Part shown: positions 48,457 to 57,646 of the stretch, piece after piece
Position numbering within the stretch: position 1 is the stretch's first letter
Layout of the letters: each line of letters opens with the position of its first letter
NCBI GenBank assembly: GCA_021732385.1
Contig: JAKFVA010000013.1
Location: 49,887 to 113,886, forward strand
From: Burkholderiales bacterium
Lineage (GTDB): Bacteria > Pseudomonadota > Gammaproteobacteria > Burkholderiales > Burkholderiaceae_C
Length of the DNA: 64,000 nucleotides
Reading direction: 5' to 3'
Notes under the pieces: model-generated
The model's database searches: none
Told to the model about the DNA's origin: nothing
What the model saw: the letters and a program-made list of their open reading frames with translations, nothing else
Program-made: the position numbers and the translations under genes

Positions 48457-49088
48457 GGCCGTGCTCCTGCGCTGCTGGCGGCGGTTTGGGCCGCCTGCTC
48501 ACGGGCTGCCACTTCTTTTTGCAGCAGAAACTCCGCCAGTTCCTGCTCGGCGGACTTGGCATCGCCCTTGCGCGTGGGGTCAGGCACCAGGCCTTTTAAA
48601 AACGCCACCCGCTTGATCAGCTCTGATACGCCTTGCAGCCCCAAAAGCGCCAAGCCCAGCGGCAGCAGCGCAAACACGGGCCAGCGAATCAGCCCGCCGG
48701 CGTTGTGCGACATCTCGCCCGAGGTAAATGCCCGCAGCGCCAACGGCAGCGACAAGCTGGTCACCACAATGATGAACGGAAACAGGAAAACGCAAATGCC
48801 AAAGATGTCCATCTTGATCTGCGTGCGTTTGCTGAATTTGCCTGCCAGCACGTCAATGCGCACATGCTCCTGGCGCATCAGCGTGTAGCCTGCCGCCAGC
48901 ATGAACACGGCGGCAAACAAATACCACTGCACCTCCAGCAAGGCGTTGGACGAGTTGTCAAACACCTTGCGCACCACGGCATTGCCGGCGCTAATCAGCA
49001 CCGCCAGCAAAACCAGCCATTTCACCGCTTGCCCCAGCTTTTCGTTCAGCCAGTCGATCTTGCTGGACAACCCAAGTAATGCAGACAT
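48453..49088 (-). CDS. TRAP transporter small permease (DctQ)
   Basis: The 211-residue protein has four hydrophobic segments. The DctQ core is at ALLEVQWYLFAAVFMLAAGYTLMRQEHVRIDVL (about 50-83), the family's second helix and loop. The C-terminal tail beyond residue 165 is Ala/Glu-rich and cytoplasmic in character. It starts the minus-strand permease pair and is probably expressed with the DctM gene that overlaps it. The binding-protein gene is convergent, beyond the large permease gene, so it must have its own promoter. Confidence 0.88.
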   Translation of the reverse strand: MSALLGLSSKIDWLNEKLGQAVKWLVLLAVLISAGNAVVRKVFDNSSNALLEVQWYLFAAVFMLAAGYTLMRQEHVRIDVLAGKFSKRTQIKMDIFGICVFLFPFIIVVTSLSLPLALRAFTSGEMSHNAGGLIRWPVFALLPLGLALLGLQGVSELIKRVAFLKGLVPDPTRKGDAKSAEQELAEFLLQKEVAAREQAAQTAASSAGARP

Positions 49089-49289
49089 ACCAATTGCTCC
49101 GATTCACAGGCGTATCACCCAAACCCGAGATTTTTGCATGCGGTAAAAGCCAGGACGCGCTGCAAGCGGCACTACCGGCAGGGATAACCCCCTAGACACG
49201 GGCTGTGTGGCACTGGCGGGCTGAAAAAAAACGATTTAGAGGCGTTTTGGTGCAGATTTCAAGAAAAAATGCCGTTTTTTAAGTATCAA

Positions 49290-49356
49290 AACAGCCTTTT
49301 TATCAATAAAGACGTGCGGGTGCCGCTATCAAAAAATACTATCAATTAAGTAGCGA
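49290..49356. repeat. MITE-like dispersed element, one arm inverted (copy 4)
   Basis: In the 293-bp gap before the ModE-like gene, GACGTGCGGGTGCCGCTATC at 49311-49330 and the following AAAAAATACTATCAATTAAG are the reverse complement of the arm at 24907 and 62318. A second arm, if once present near 49140-49230, is too diverged to call. The remaining sequence in the gap is AT-rich with no ORF. Confidence 0.6.
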
Positions 49357-49381
49357 AAGGCAGTAACTCTCTGGCGATCGG

Positions 49382-50557
49382 TCAACGGGGTTTGGCCATA
49401 CGCGGGCGCTTGAACGCCCACCACGGCAGAAGCTTGTGCATGGCTAACACCTGGCCGGATTCCGCTGGCGCATAGCCCGTAATGGTGGCCAAGGCCGCTT
49501 GCCAGTCGCGGCTGCGCAGCACCGCCAGCAGCGCCTGCACGGCGGGCTGGTCGAGCGCCGATTTGAGGCACACCAAGTGGTAGCGCTCTTCTATCAGTGG
49601 CACAAAGCCCAGGCCGTGCGATTGGGCGGATGCGGCAATGCCCAGCCCCGCATCCGCCCGGCCACTGGCTACGGCCTGCGCCACGGCGGCATGCGACGGC
49701 TCGGCGCTGGCGTAGCCGGCAATTTGCTGCGGCGTAATACTGGCGTTGGCCAGCAATTCATCGAGCAGCAAGCGGGTGCCAGTGCCAATGGCGCGGTTGA
49801 CAAAGCGCAATGGCGCGTTGGCCCTGGCGTTGGGTTCGACGCTGGCGGTTGCGCTGCCGCCGACAGGCCGTGCCAGGTCGTGCAGCGCGGCAATGCCCAG
49901 CGGGTTGCCGCGCGCCACAATCAGCCCCTGCTGGCGGCTGGCAAAGCCAATGATTTTGTGCAGGCCAGGCTTGAGCAGCGGCTGGTAGATGCGGGCTGAT
50001 TGTGAGTGGGTATCGGGCTGGTGCAGGGTATGAAAACCCGCCATCACGCAGCGCCCCTGATTGAGCGCCTGGATGGCGTCCACGCTGCCGGTAAAGCGGA
50101 TGTCGAGGTGCAGGCGCGCATGAGCAGCGGCATGCTGGTGCAGGCAGGCCAGTGCGTCGTCGTGGCTGGCGTAAAAGGTCAGCACGTGGGCTTCGGGATC
50201 AAACGCCACAGCAAAGGCGCGCTCCAGGTCGGCGCGCAGGGCAGCAATTTGCGGTGCCAGACGGGCCTGTGCCTGTCGCTCGGCCCATAACAGCTTGTCA
50301 CCAAATTCAGACAGGCGCGCTGACTGGCCTTTGTCCCAAACAATCAGGTCCTGACCAAGCTCGGCTTCCCAGCGCTTGAGCTCGCCCCAGACATGGCGGT
50401 AAGAAAACTGCATGGCTTTGGCCGCCGCCGATATGGAGCCGCTGGCCTGCACAGCGTGCAGCAAATCCAGCAGGCTGTTGCGCAGCAGCGGTGTGCCGGG
50501 CTCGTCCGGCTTTAAGGCGTAACTGAGTTGAACTTTGTGCACGGGCGGCCTATGCAC
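49382..50557 (-). CDS. ModE-like regulator with periplasmic-binding-protein-like C-terminal domain
   Basis: The 391-residue protein has an N-terminal winged-helix domain of the ModE/LysR kind (LLDLLHAVQASGSISAAAKAMQFSYRHVWGELKRWEAELG, about 28-68). A C-terminal domain from about residue 120 resembles a substrate-binding protein (GLIVARGNPLGIAALHDLARP, AVAQAVASGRADAGLGIAASA). Divergent to tupBCA with only 54 bp between starts, it is probably the tungstate/molybdate-responsive regulator of that operon. Ligand and sign of control are inferred from position. Confidence 0.8.
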   Translation of the reverse strand: MHRPPVHKVQLSYALKPDEPGTPLLRNSLLDLLHAVQASGSISAAAKAMQFSYRHVWGELKRWEAELGQDLIVWDKGQSARLSEFGDKLLWAERQAQARLAPQIAALRADLERAFAVAFDPEAHVLTFYASHDDALACLHQHAAAHARLHLDIRFTGSVDAIQALNQGRCVMAGFHTLHQPDTHSQSARIYQPLLKPGLHKIIGFASRQQGLIVARGNPLGIAALHDLARPVGGSATASVEPNARANAPLRFVNRAIGTGTRLLLDELLANASITPQQIAGYASAEPSHAAVAQAVASGRADAGLGIAASAQSHGLGFVPLIEERYHLVCLKSALDQPAVQALLAVLRSRDWQAALATITGYAPAESGQVLAMHKLLPWWAFKRPRMAKPR

Positions 50558-50611
50558 GGCGGTTCATATCGACGGGGTATTTCATGCTGTCTACGATACC
50601 GCACTGAACTT

Positions 50612-51352
50612 ATGAACTCGTTTGCTGAAAGCGCAGCCACCGCGCTCGCCCTGATTTCTTCCTTCGACTCCCAATTGCTAGCCATTGTGGGCCGCTCCCT
50701 GATGGTGAGCGCCTGCGCCTGCGCCATTGCCAGCGTGGCGGGCTTGCTGCTGGGTGCCTGGCTGGGTGTGGCGCGTTTCAGGGGGCGCGCCGTGGTGCTG
50801 TCTTTGCTCAATACCGCGCTGGCACTGCCTGCTGTGGTGGTGGGGCTGGTGGTGTACTTGCTGCTTTCGCGCAGCGGGCCGCTGGGGCATTTGGGCTGGC
50901 TGTTTTCCGTCAAGGCCATGGTGCTGGCGCAGGCGGTGCTGGTGTTGCCCATCGTGACGGCGCTGACCCGCCAAGCGATTGACGACGCCGAGCGCGGCCA
51001 CGGCGAGCAATTGCGCTCGCTTGGCGCGCGCCCGCTGGTGCGCAGCGTGCTGCTGATGTGGGACGAGCGCTTCGCCTTGCTCACGGTCTTGATAGCCGCC
51101 TTTGGCCGCGCCATTTCCGAGGTGGGCGCGGTGATGATTGTGGGCGGCAATATTGACGGCTTCACCCGCGTCATGACCACCGCCATCGCGCTGGAAACCA
51201 GCAAGGGCGATTTGCCGCTGGCGCTGGCGCTGGGGCTGGTACTGCTGGCCGTTGTGCTGGCACTCAACGCGCTGGTCAGCCTGCTGCAGCAGTGGCGGCG
51301 CGAGCACGGCAGGGCCGGGCAGACGCTGGCAGCGCCCAGGGTGGCGTCATGA
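50612..51352 (+). CDS. tupB: Tungstate ABC transporter permease TupB
   Basis: A 246-residue permease with about five membrane helices and the binding-protein-dependent transport (EAA-like) loop ALTRQAIDDAERGHGEQLRSLGAR. The fragment AFGRAISEVGAVMIVGGNI is typical of the TupB/WtpB group. The ATG at 50612 is chosen because the family N-terminus begins there; the open frame extends further into the intergenic region. It overlaps tupC by four bases. The complex would import tungstate, and perhaps molybdate, into the cytoplasm. Confidence 0.88.
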   Translation: MNSFAESAATALALISSFDSQLLAIVGRSLMVSACACAIASVAGLLLGAWLGVARFRGRAVVLSLLNTALALPAVVVGLVVYLLLSRSGPLGHLGWLFSVKAMVLAQAVLVLPIVTALTRQAIDDAERGHGEQLRSLGARPLVRSVLLMWDERFALLTVLIAAFGRAISEVGAVMIVGGNIDGFTRVMTTAIALETSKGDLPLALALGLVLLAVVLALNALVSLLQQWRREHGRAGQTLAAPRVAS

Positions 51353-52050
51353 AGCCGCTGATTGCCCTGCATGCCGTGGGTGTGCGCTTTGGCCGGGTGC
51401 AGGCGCTGGCGGCGTGCAGCCTGAACGTGGCCGCAGGCGAGCGCGTGGCGCTGATTGGCGGCAACGGCAGCGGCAAAAGCACTTTGCTGCGCGTTATCAA
51501 CGGATTGATTCAACCCGACAGCGGGCAGGTGGTGTGCGAGCCGCAGGCGCGCCAGGCCATGGTGTTTCAGCACCCGCACATGCTGCGCCTGAGTACCTTG
51601 CATAACGTGGCGCTCGGCCCCTGGCTGGCGGGCGTTCCTTGGGCGCAGGCCAAAGGCCATGCTGGCGCCGCGCTCGCGCGCGTGGGCCTGCAGCAGGAGG
51701 CGCAGCGCCTTGCCAGCAAGCTCTCGGGCGGTCAGCAGCAGCGTGCGGCGCTGGCGCGGGCCTGGGCACTCAAGCCTGATGTGCTGCTGCTCGATGAGCC
51801 CACCGCCAGCCTGGACCCGCATGCCAAGCGCGAGGTGGAGGCGCTGATCGGCGAGTTTGCCGCGCAGGGCATGACGCTGGTATTTGCCAGCCACCACCTG
51901 GGCCAAGTCAAGCGGCTGGCCACGCGGGTGGTTTTTTTGGAGCGCGGGCGCATCTTGGCGGATTTGCCGGTAGCCGAGTTTTTTGACGGATCGCGGTTGC
52001 CAGCCATTTCGGCGGCGGCTGATTTATTTTTAAAAGGGGAATTGGCATGA
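51349..52050 (+). CDS. tupC: Tungstate ABC transporter ATP-binding protein TupC
   Basis: A 233-residue ATPase with Walker A GGNGSGKST (about 38-46), the Q-loop region ending VFQHPHMLRLSTLHNVALGPWL, the signature SGGQQQRAALARA, Walker B VLLLDEPTA and the switch histidine in FASHHL. ATGA overlaps at both ends with tupB and tupA show a tightly coupled operon. Its role with TupB is inferred from the neighbours and the TupA gene. Confidence 0.9.
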   Translation: MKPLIALHAVGVRFGRVQALAACSLNVAAGERVALIGGNGSGKSTLLRVINGLIQPDSGQVVCEPQARQAMVFQHPHMLRLSTLHNVALGPWLAGVPWAQAKGHAGAALARVGLQQEAQRLASKLSGGQQQRAALARAWALKPDVLLLDEPTASLDPHAKREVEALIGEFAAQGMTLVFASHHLGQVKRLATRVVFLERGRILADLPVAEFFDGSRLPAISAAADLFLKGELA

Positions 52051-52898
52051 ATTCATTGACACAAGTACGCGGTTTTGCGCCGCCATTGCGGGCCGCCAAG
52101 GCCCTGTTTTCTGTTGCCATCTGCATTGCTGGCGGCGTTTTTGCCGGGGTTGCCAGCGCGCAGAGCATTGTGATGGCATCCACCACGTCCACCGAGCAGT
52201 CGGGCTTGTTTGGGCACTTGCTGCCAGAGTTCAAAAAAGCCAGTGGCCTGGACGTGAAAGTGGTGGCACTGGGCACCGGCCAGGCGCTCGATATGGGCCG
52301 CCGCGGCGATGCCGATGTGCTATTTGTGCACGACCAAACCGCAGAAGAAAAATTTATCGCCGACGGCTTTGGCGTGAAGCGCCTGCCGGTGATGTACAAC
52401 GATTTTGTGGTGGTTGGCCCGGCGGCGGATCCAGCCAAAGTCAAGGGCAAAGACATTGTGCAGGCACTTAAAAACCTGGCAGCGGCCAATGCGGCGTTTG
52501 TCTCGCGGGGCGACAAAAGCGGTACCCATGCCGCCGAGTTGCGCTTCTGGAAAACGGCGGTGGCCGAGGCCAGCAAAGGCAGCGGCTACAAGGAATGCGG
52601 CTGCGGCATGGGTGCGGCGCTGAATATTGCGGCATCGTCCGGCGCGTACGCGCTGACCGACCGCGGCACCTGGCTGAGCTTTAAAAACCGTGGTGATTTG
52701 GCGGTACTCGTGGAGGGCGACACCAAGCTGTTCAACCAGTACGGTGTGATGGTGGTGAACCCGGCCAAGCACCCACACGCCAAGGCAGCAGACGCGCAAA
52801 AGTTTGTGGATTGGGTGGTTTCGTCCACGGGCCAGGCCGTGATCGCCAGCTACAAAATTGGCGGCGAGCAGCTGTTTTTCCCGAACGCAGCGAAATGA
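52047..52898 (+). CDS. tupA: Tungstate-binding periplasmic protein TupA
   Basis: The 283-residue protein has a signal peptide ending VASAQS and the TupA signature STTSTEQSGLFGHLLPEF, in which the Thr/Ser residues wrap the oxyanion. ALGTGQALDMGRRGDADVLFVHD and the later SRGDKSGTHAAELRFWK are also characteristic. TupA proteins bind tungstate with very high affinity, which makes this the specificity component. It lies next to the molybdenum hydroxylase operon, whose enzymes need pterin-bound Mo, giving a plausible functional link. Confidence 0.93.
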   Translation: MNSLTQVRGFAPPLRAAKALFSVAICIAGGVFAGVASAQSIVMASTTSTEQSGLFGHLLPEFKKASGLDVKVVALGTGQALDMGRRGDADVLFVHDQTAEEKFIADGFGVKRLPVMYNDFVVVGPAADPAKVKGKDIVQALKNLAAANAAFVSRGDKSGTHAAELRFWKTAVAEASKGSGYKECGCGMGAALNIAASSGAYALTDRGTWLSFKNRGDLAVLVEGDTKLFNQYGVMVVNPAKHPHAKAADAQKFVDWVVSSTGQAVIASYKIGGEQLFFPNAAK

Positions 52899-53440
52899 AA
52901 ATTCTGGTTGTTGGCCTGCAATGCTGCGCATTGCTGGGGTCGATGGCATGGGGCGGCGCGCAAGCGGATTGCCCTCAAAATGGTGCTGTATTCGATTCCC
53001 GCACGCTGCTGACGGTGCAATTGCCAGCCCAGCCAGCGCAGGCTTTCAGCCTCGCCGACTTGATGGCTTTGCCGGGCGACAGCTTCAACTTTGGCCGCAG
53101 TGTTGAACAAGCCGGTCGCAAGGAAGAGCAAACCACCCGCTACACCGGTGTGCGCCTGCGTGAGGTGCTGGCCAGGGCGGGACTGGACGAGGCGCGCAAC
53201 CGCGCCGCGCGTGGCTGGGTAGTTGAGCTGATTGCCACCGACAACTACCGCGCAGTTTTTTCCTGGGGCGAGTTGTTCAACCATGCGGCCAGTGATTCGG
53301 TGGTAGTGATTTATGCCCAAAACGGCCAGCCGCTGGACACTGTTGCCGGGCCACTGGCTCTACGTGCCCTGACGGACCAGCGCCCCGGCCCGCGCCACGT
53401 GCGCAACCTGTGCGCGGTGCGGGTGCGCGAACTGCCCTGA
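52895..53440 (+). CDS. Small molybdopterin-oxidoreductase-fold protein without the Mo-ligand cysteine
   Basis: The 181-residue protein has a signal peptide and a body resembling PF00174-type (sulfite oxidase-like) domains: FSLADLMALPGDSF, TRYTGVRLREVLARAGL, and PLRALTDQRPGPRHVRNL near the end. In catalytic relatives a cysteine in this first block coordinates Mo; here the mature protein has only two cysteines, ADC at the N-terminus and NLC near the C-terminus, and none where expected. It starts by ATGA overlap with tupA, so it is part of the tup operon. Function unknown. Confidence 0.7.
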   Translation: MKILVVGLQCCALLGSMAWGGAQADCPQNGAVFDSRTLLTVQLPAQPAQAFSLADLMALPGDSFNFGRSVEQAGRKEEQTTRYTGVRLREVLARAGLDEARNRAARGWVVELIATDNYRAVFSWGELFNHAASDSVVVIYAQNGQPLDTVAGPLALRALTDQRPGPRHVRNLCAVRVRELP

Positions 53441-53464
53441 TCCAAAAACCGGCCAGTGCGCTGC

Positions 53465-54598
53465 TCAGTGCTTGCCCAGTTTACGGTAGACCGTAGCCCG
53501 GCTGATGCCGAGTTGGCGCGCCGCCTCGGCAACATTGCCGCGTGCCCGGCTCACTGCTTGGCGAATTAGCGCGGCTTGCTGGTCTTTCAGGGGCCTGGCT
53601 GTGGCGGCAGAGGTGTCGTTGGCTGGCAGCGCCAGCGCTTGCAGGCGCAGACCTGACCACAACGGTAAATCCAGCGGTTGTGGACTGCGCCCGGCAGAAT
53701 CGAACAGCATGGCGTGGGGTAGCGCAAAGAAGTCGCTGCTGTGCAGGGTGGCTTTGCCTGGCGCGGTTTGCGCGTTCAGCATGCGCCGCGCGGCCGGGTT
53801 CATACCGGTGACTTCGCCCTCGTTGCTTAGGCAAACCAGTCCATCGCTGGTATCACCCAAGCCAGCGCCGGGCCAGTTGATGTGCAGTAGCAGGGCGTGC
53901 GGTCGGCTGCGCGTCAAGGCGTTTTCGATGCTGCGCGCCGACTGCGCCACGAGGTGCCGTAGTTCGGGGCGCTCCGCGCATTCAATGCCGGTGACATCCA
54001 GCATGCCCAGGCAGTGGCCGTCGGGCCCGGTCAGCGGTGCGCCGGCACAACTGTAAACACTGGTGTCGGCAAAAAAATGCTCGCCACGGTGCAACCACAC
54101 CACGCGCTGTTCGGCCAACGCCGCGCCAATGGCGCTGGTGCCAATGCGCTGCTCGGACAGGTCAGCACCGATGCGGGTGATCAACTCGGCGCGGCGGTCA
54201 GTGCGGTCGATTACGCCGTGGGCGTCGATCACCACACCCTGGGCATTGGTCAAAATTGCGAAGTAACGGGTGTTGGCAATTGCCTTGCCGAGGTCTTGCA
54301 TCACCGGTTTGGCAGATTGCAGCAGCCACTGGTGTGCCTCCAGGGTACGGCGCAGCGCCTGCCGGGGAATGGGATCAAACGGCACGGGCGTGTGCGGCTT
54401 CAGGCCACGTGCCAAACACCGCTGCCACGAATCTTCTATCCAGGGGGTCGAGTTCCATGGCGCTTGAGCCGGGTCGACACATGCGGCTTTCGGCAACTGC
54501 TCGCCATGTAACAAGGCCCGGCGTGCAGCGTCAATCTGTGCCATGCGCAGTGGTTGGGTGATCGCAATGGTGCCGGGTAAATCCATGGGTTGGAGCAA
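53465..54598 (-). CDS. AcoR-like transcriptional regulator lacking the AAA+ domain
   Basis: The 377-residue protein begins with the AcoR/GAF N-terminal type (IEDSWQRCLARGLKP; QDLGKAIANTRYFAILTNAQGVVIDAHG; GAALAEQRVVWLHRGEHFF; GMLDVTG). A PAS-like part follows, then a Fis-type helix-turn-helix (AISRARGNVAEAARQLGISRATVYRKLGK, about 345-377). The central ATPase domain of sigma-54 activators is absent. It is therefore likely to act on ordinary promoters. It faces coxS divergently over 144 bp and is a strong candidate regulator of that operon. Confidence 0.85.
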   Translation of the reverse strand: MLQPMDLPGTIAITQPLRMAQIDAARRALLHGEQLPKAACVDPAQAPWNSTPWIEDSWQRCLARGLKPHTPVPFDPIPRQALRRTLEAHQWLLQSAKPVMQDLGKAIANTRYFAILTNAQGVVIDAHGVIDRTDRRAELITRIGADLSEQRIGTSAIGAALAEQRVVWLHRGEHFFADTSVYSCAGAPLTGPDGHCLGMLDVTGIECAERPELRHLVAQSARSIENALTRSRPHALLLHINWPGAGLGDTSDGLVCLSNEGEVTGMNPAARRMLNAQTAPGKATLHSSDFFALPHAMLFDSAGRSPQPLDLPLWSGLRLQALALPANDTSAATARPLKDQQAALIRQAVSRARGNVAEAARQLGISRATVYRKLGKH

Positions 54599-54652
54599 CT
54601 CTAACGCGGCACCTGTAGCAAATTGAGAATTTTGCAGATGCCAGGCGGAAAA

Positions 54653-54668
54653 CTAGGGTTTTGCCTAG
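54653..54668. promoter_or_regulatory. Inverted repeat in the regulator-cox intergenic region
   Basis: CTAGG-GTTTTG-CCTAG is a perfect 5-bp inverted repeat within the 144-bp divergent gap, 75 bases before coxS. It is a reasonable operator candidate for the adjacent Fis-type regulator. No clear sigma-54 box (GG-N10-GC) was found. Confidence 0.3.
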
Positions 54669-54742
54669 GCCAGTGAGAGGGGGCAGATCAAACAATGAAG
54701 CGGCTGGTTGTTTCAAAAATTGCACTTATGGAAAGTCGCACA

Positions 54743-55210
54743 ATGCAAGTCCAACTCCACATTAACGGCAAAGCCACGCAGCTTGACTTGCCACCCAACA
54801 CGTTGCTGGTGCAGGCGCTGCGGGAAAAGCTTCAACTCACCGGTACCCATGTGGGCTGCGACACCTCGCAGTGCGGCGCCTGTACTGTCCTCATGAATGG
54901 GCGAGCGGTCAAGTCCTGCACGCTGCTGCTGGTGCAAGCCGAAGGCGCGCAAGTCACCACGATTGAAGGCCTGGCCAAACCCGACGGCACCATGCACCCC
55001 ATGCAGGCAGCTTTCAAGGAGTGCCATGGCCTGCAATGCGGCTACTGCACGCCTGGCATGGTGCTGAGCGCGGTGGATTTGGTGACGCATTACCCCAAGG
55101 CCACAGAAGCTGAAATCCGTGAGTTGCTAGACGGCAATCTGTGCCGCTGCACGGGTTACCAGAACATTGTCAAAGCCGTGCAGCATGGCGCTGTGGCTAT
55201 GGCTGCTTGA
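54743..55210 (+). CDS. coxS: CO dehydrogenase-type small (iron-sulfur) subunit
   Basis: The 155-residue protein has the plant-type [2Fe-2S] site ([21 protein letters not shown]) and the second [2Fe-2S] site (CGYCTPGM and CRCTGYQ) of molybdenum hydroxylase small subunits. It passes electrons from the Mo site to FAD. The start at 54743 follows GGAAAG with good spacing; in-frame ATG 54728 is an alternative. First of seven plus-strand genes of the operon (S-L-M order). Confidence 0.93.
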   Translation: MQVQLHINGKATQLDLPPNTLLVQALREKLQLTGTHVGCDTSQCGACTVLMNGRAVKSCTLLLVQAEGAQVTTIEGLAKPDGTMHPMQAAFKECHGLQCGYCTPGMVLSAVDLVTHYPKATEAEIRELLDGNLCRCTGYQNIVKAVQHGAVAMAA

Positions 55211-55233
55211 ACCTCACACCAGGAGAACATCCC

Positions 55234-57618
55234 ATGGGCGCACCAGACTTTGCCAGCTTGCCGCATATCGGCGAGTCCCTCAAACGCAAGGAAGATTACC
55301 GGTTTTTGATTGGTGCAGGCCAATACACCGACGACATCACGCTGCCTAACCAGGCATATGCGGTGTTTGTGCGCTCGCCACATGCGCACGCCAAGGTACT
55401 GGGCATTAACGCCGCCGCAGCCAAAGCGGCACCCGGTGTGATTGAGGTGTTAACTGGCGCCGAAGTGGCCGCCGACAAGCTCAACGGCTTGCCGTGCGGC
55501 TGGCAAATCAACAACCCCGACGGTACGCCAATGAACGAGCCGCCGCACCCGATCCTGGCACTTGACACGGTGCGCTATGTCGGCGACCACGTGGCGATGG
55601 TGGTGGCCGAAACGCTGGAGCAGGCCAAAAATGCGGCAGAACTGGTTGAGGTGGATTACGACGTGCTGCCCGCCGTGGTGGGCGTGATGGACGCCGGTAA
55701 AACCGGTGCAGCACAACTGCATGCCGCCGCGCCCAGTAACAAATGCTACAAGTGGACGATCGGGGATCAGGCCGGTGTCGAAGCCGCGTTTGCGGGTGCC
55801 GCGCACATTACCCGGCTTGACTTGGTCAACAACCGCCTGGTGCCCAACGCGATGGAGCCGCGTGCCGCGATTGGTTCCTACAGTCGGGCGAATGAGGAAT
55901 ACACGCTGTACGTGTCCAACCAGAATCCGCATGTGGAGCGGCTCTTGATGACCGCATTTGTGATGGGCCTGCCCGAGCACAAGGTACGCGTGATTGCACC
56001 CGATGTCGGCGGTGGCTTTGGCTCCAAGATTTACCTGTATGCCGAAGATGTTTGCCTGACTTGGGCCGCCAAAAAGCTCAACCGAAATATCAAATGGACG
56101 TGTGAGCGCAGCGAGGCATTTCTGAGCGATGCGCACGGTCGCGACCACGTGAGCCATGCCGAAATGGCAATGGACAAAGACGGCCACTTCCTGGCGCTGC
56201 GGGTGCATACCAACGCCAATCTGGGCGCGTATTTGTCGACCTTTTCTACCGCGATTCCCACCATCCTGTATGCCACTTTGCTGGCCGGGCAATACAAGAC
56301 GCCGCAGGTGTTTGTCGAGGTCGACGCCTGGTTCACCAACACCGCGCCGGTCGATGCCTACCGTGGTGCGGGGCGGCCTGAGGCCACGTACTTGCTCGAG
56401 CGCCTTGTCACGCGCTGCGCCTGGGAACTGGGCCTGTCGCAAGCCGAGATTCGCCAGCGCAACTTCATCACCAGCTTCCCCTACCAAACTCCAGTGGCGC
56501 TGCAATACGACGTGGGCGATTTTGCCGCGCTGATGACCCGCGCCAACCAACTGGGCGATGTGGCAGGCTTTGAAGCGCGTAAAAAAGCATCAGCCGCCAA
56601 GGGCTTGCTGCGCGGCATTGGCTACAGCAGCTACATTGAGGCCTGCGGCATTGCGCCCAGCAATATCGCTGGCGCTTTGGGCGCACGCGCCGGGCTGTTT
56701 GAATGCGGCGAAATCCGCGTCCATCCAACCGGCAGCGTCACGGTTTTTACCGGCTCGCACAGCCACGGCCAGGGGCACGAAACCACGTTTGCGCAAGTGG
56801 TGGCGGCGCGGCTGGGCATTGCAGTTGAAGCGGTCGATGTGGTGCACGGCGACACCGGCCGCGTGCCGTTTGGCATGGGCACCTACGGCTCGCGCTCAAT
56901 CAGTGTGGGTGGCGCGGCCATCATGAAAGCGCTCGACAAAATTGAAACCAAGGCCAAGAAAATTGCCGCGCACCTGATGGAAGCCAGCGATGTGGACGTG
57001 GAATTTTCCAATGGCGAGTTCACCATCAAAGGGACGGATAAAAAAGTCACTTTCGGCCAGGTCGCGCTCACAGCCTATGTGCCGCACAACTACCCACTGG
57101 ACAAACTGGAGCCTGGCCTGAACGAAACCGCGTTCTACGACCCGACCAACTTCACCTTCCCGGCCGGCACCTATATTTGCGAGGTTGATATTGACCCGCA
57201 AACCGGTGTGGTCAAGATCGACAGCTTTTGCGCGGTGGACGACTTCGGCACCATCATCAACCCGATGATTGTCGAGGGCCAGGTGCATGGCGGCATCGCC
57301 CAGGGCATTGGCCAGGCGCTGATGGAAAACTGTGTGTACGACGCCACTGGCCAACTGGTTACCGGCAGTTTCATGGACTACACCATGCCGCGCGCCGATG
57401 ATTTTCCGCAGTTCAAGCTCGAGACCTTGTCTACACCTTGCTCGCATAACCCGCTGGGCACCAAAGGCTGTGGTGAAGCGGGTGCCATTGGCTCGCCACC
57501 CGCCGTAATCAATGCTGTACTGGATGCCCTGCGCAGTGTCGGCGTGAAAGATTTCGACATGCCCGCTTCGCCAAGCCGAGTGTGGGAAGCGATACAAGCG
57601 GCAAAAAGCCCAGCCTGA
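55234..57618 (+). CDS. coxL: CO dehydrogenase-type large (molybdenum) subunit, form II
   Basis: The 794-residue protein is a xanthine-oxidase-family molybdopterin subunit, with MCD loops ([54 protein letters not shown]). The active-site loop is AYRGAGR (about 375-381), the form II signature; form I CO dehydrogenases read AYRCSFR, where the cysteine binds copper. CO oxidation is therefore uncertain and another small substrate is possible. The likely catalytic glutamate sits in GCGEAG. A Shine-Dalgarno AGGAGA precedes the ATG. CO dehydrogenase maturation genes follow. Confidence 0.93.
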   Translation: MGAPDFASLPHIGESLKRKEDYRFLIGAGQYTDDITLPNQAYAVFVRSPHAHAKVLGINAAAAKAAPGVIEVLTGAEVAADKLNGLPCGWQINNPDGTPMNEPPHPILALDTVRYVGDHVAMVVAETLEQAKNAAELVEVDYDVLPAVVGVMDAGKTGAAQLHAAAPSNKCYKWTIGDQAGVEAAFAGAAHITRLDLVNNRLVPNAMEPRAAIGSYSRANEEYTLYVSNQNPHVERLLMTAFVMGLPEHKVRVIAPDVGGGFGSKIYLYAEDVCLTWAAKKLNRNIKWTCERSEAFLSDAHGRDHVSHAEMAMDKDGHFLALRVHTNANLGAYLSTFSTAIPTILYATLLAGQYKTPQVFVEVDAWFTNTAPVDAYRGAGRPEATYLLERLVTRCAWELGLSQAEIRQRNFITSFPYQTPVALQYDVGDFAALMTRANQLGDVAGFEARKKASAAKGLLRGIGYSSYIEACGIAPSNIAGALGARAGLFECGEIRVHPTGSVTVFTGSHSHGQGHETTFAQVVAARLGIAVEAVDVVHGDTGRVPFGMGTYGSRSISVGGAAIMKALDKIETKAKKIAAHLMEASDVDVEFSNGEFTIKGTDKKVTFGQVALTAYVPHNYPLDKLEPGLNETAFYDPTNFTFPAGTYICEVDIDPQTGVVKIDSFCAVDDFGTIINPMIVEGQVHGGIAQGIGQALMENCVYDATGQLVTGSFMDYTMPRADDFPQFKLETLSTPCSHNPLGTKGCGEAGAIGSPPAVINAVLDALRSVGVKDFDMPASPSRVWEAIQAAKSPA

Positions 57619-57646
57619 GTCTGGTAAAAAGTTTAAGGAATCAGCC

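Noticed and set aside
50512..51906. 464-residue open frame on the minus strand across tupBC
   Set aside because: Antisense to two clear ABC transporter genes; its residues are low-complexity Ser/Thr/Ala.
54599..54742. Sigma-54 promoter for coxS (GGCAC...GC near 54608)
   Set aside because: The GG to GC spacing is 8, not 10, and the adjacent regulator has no AAA+ domain.
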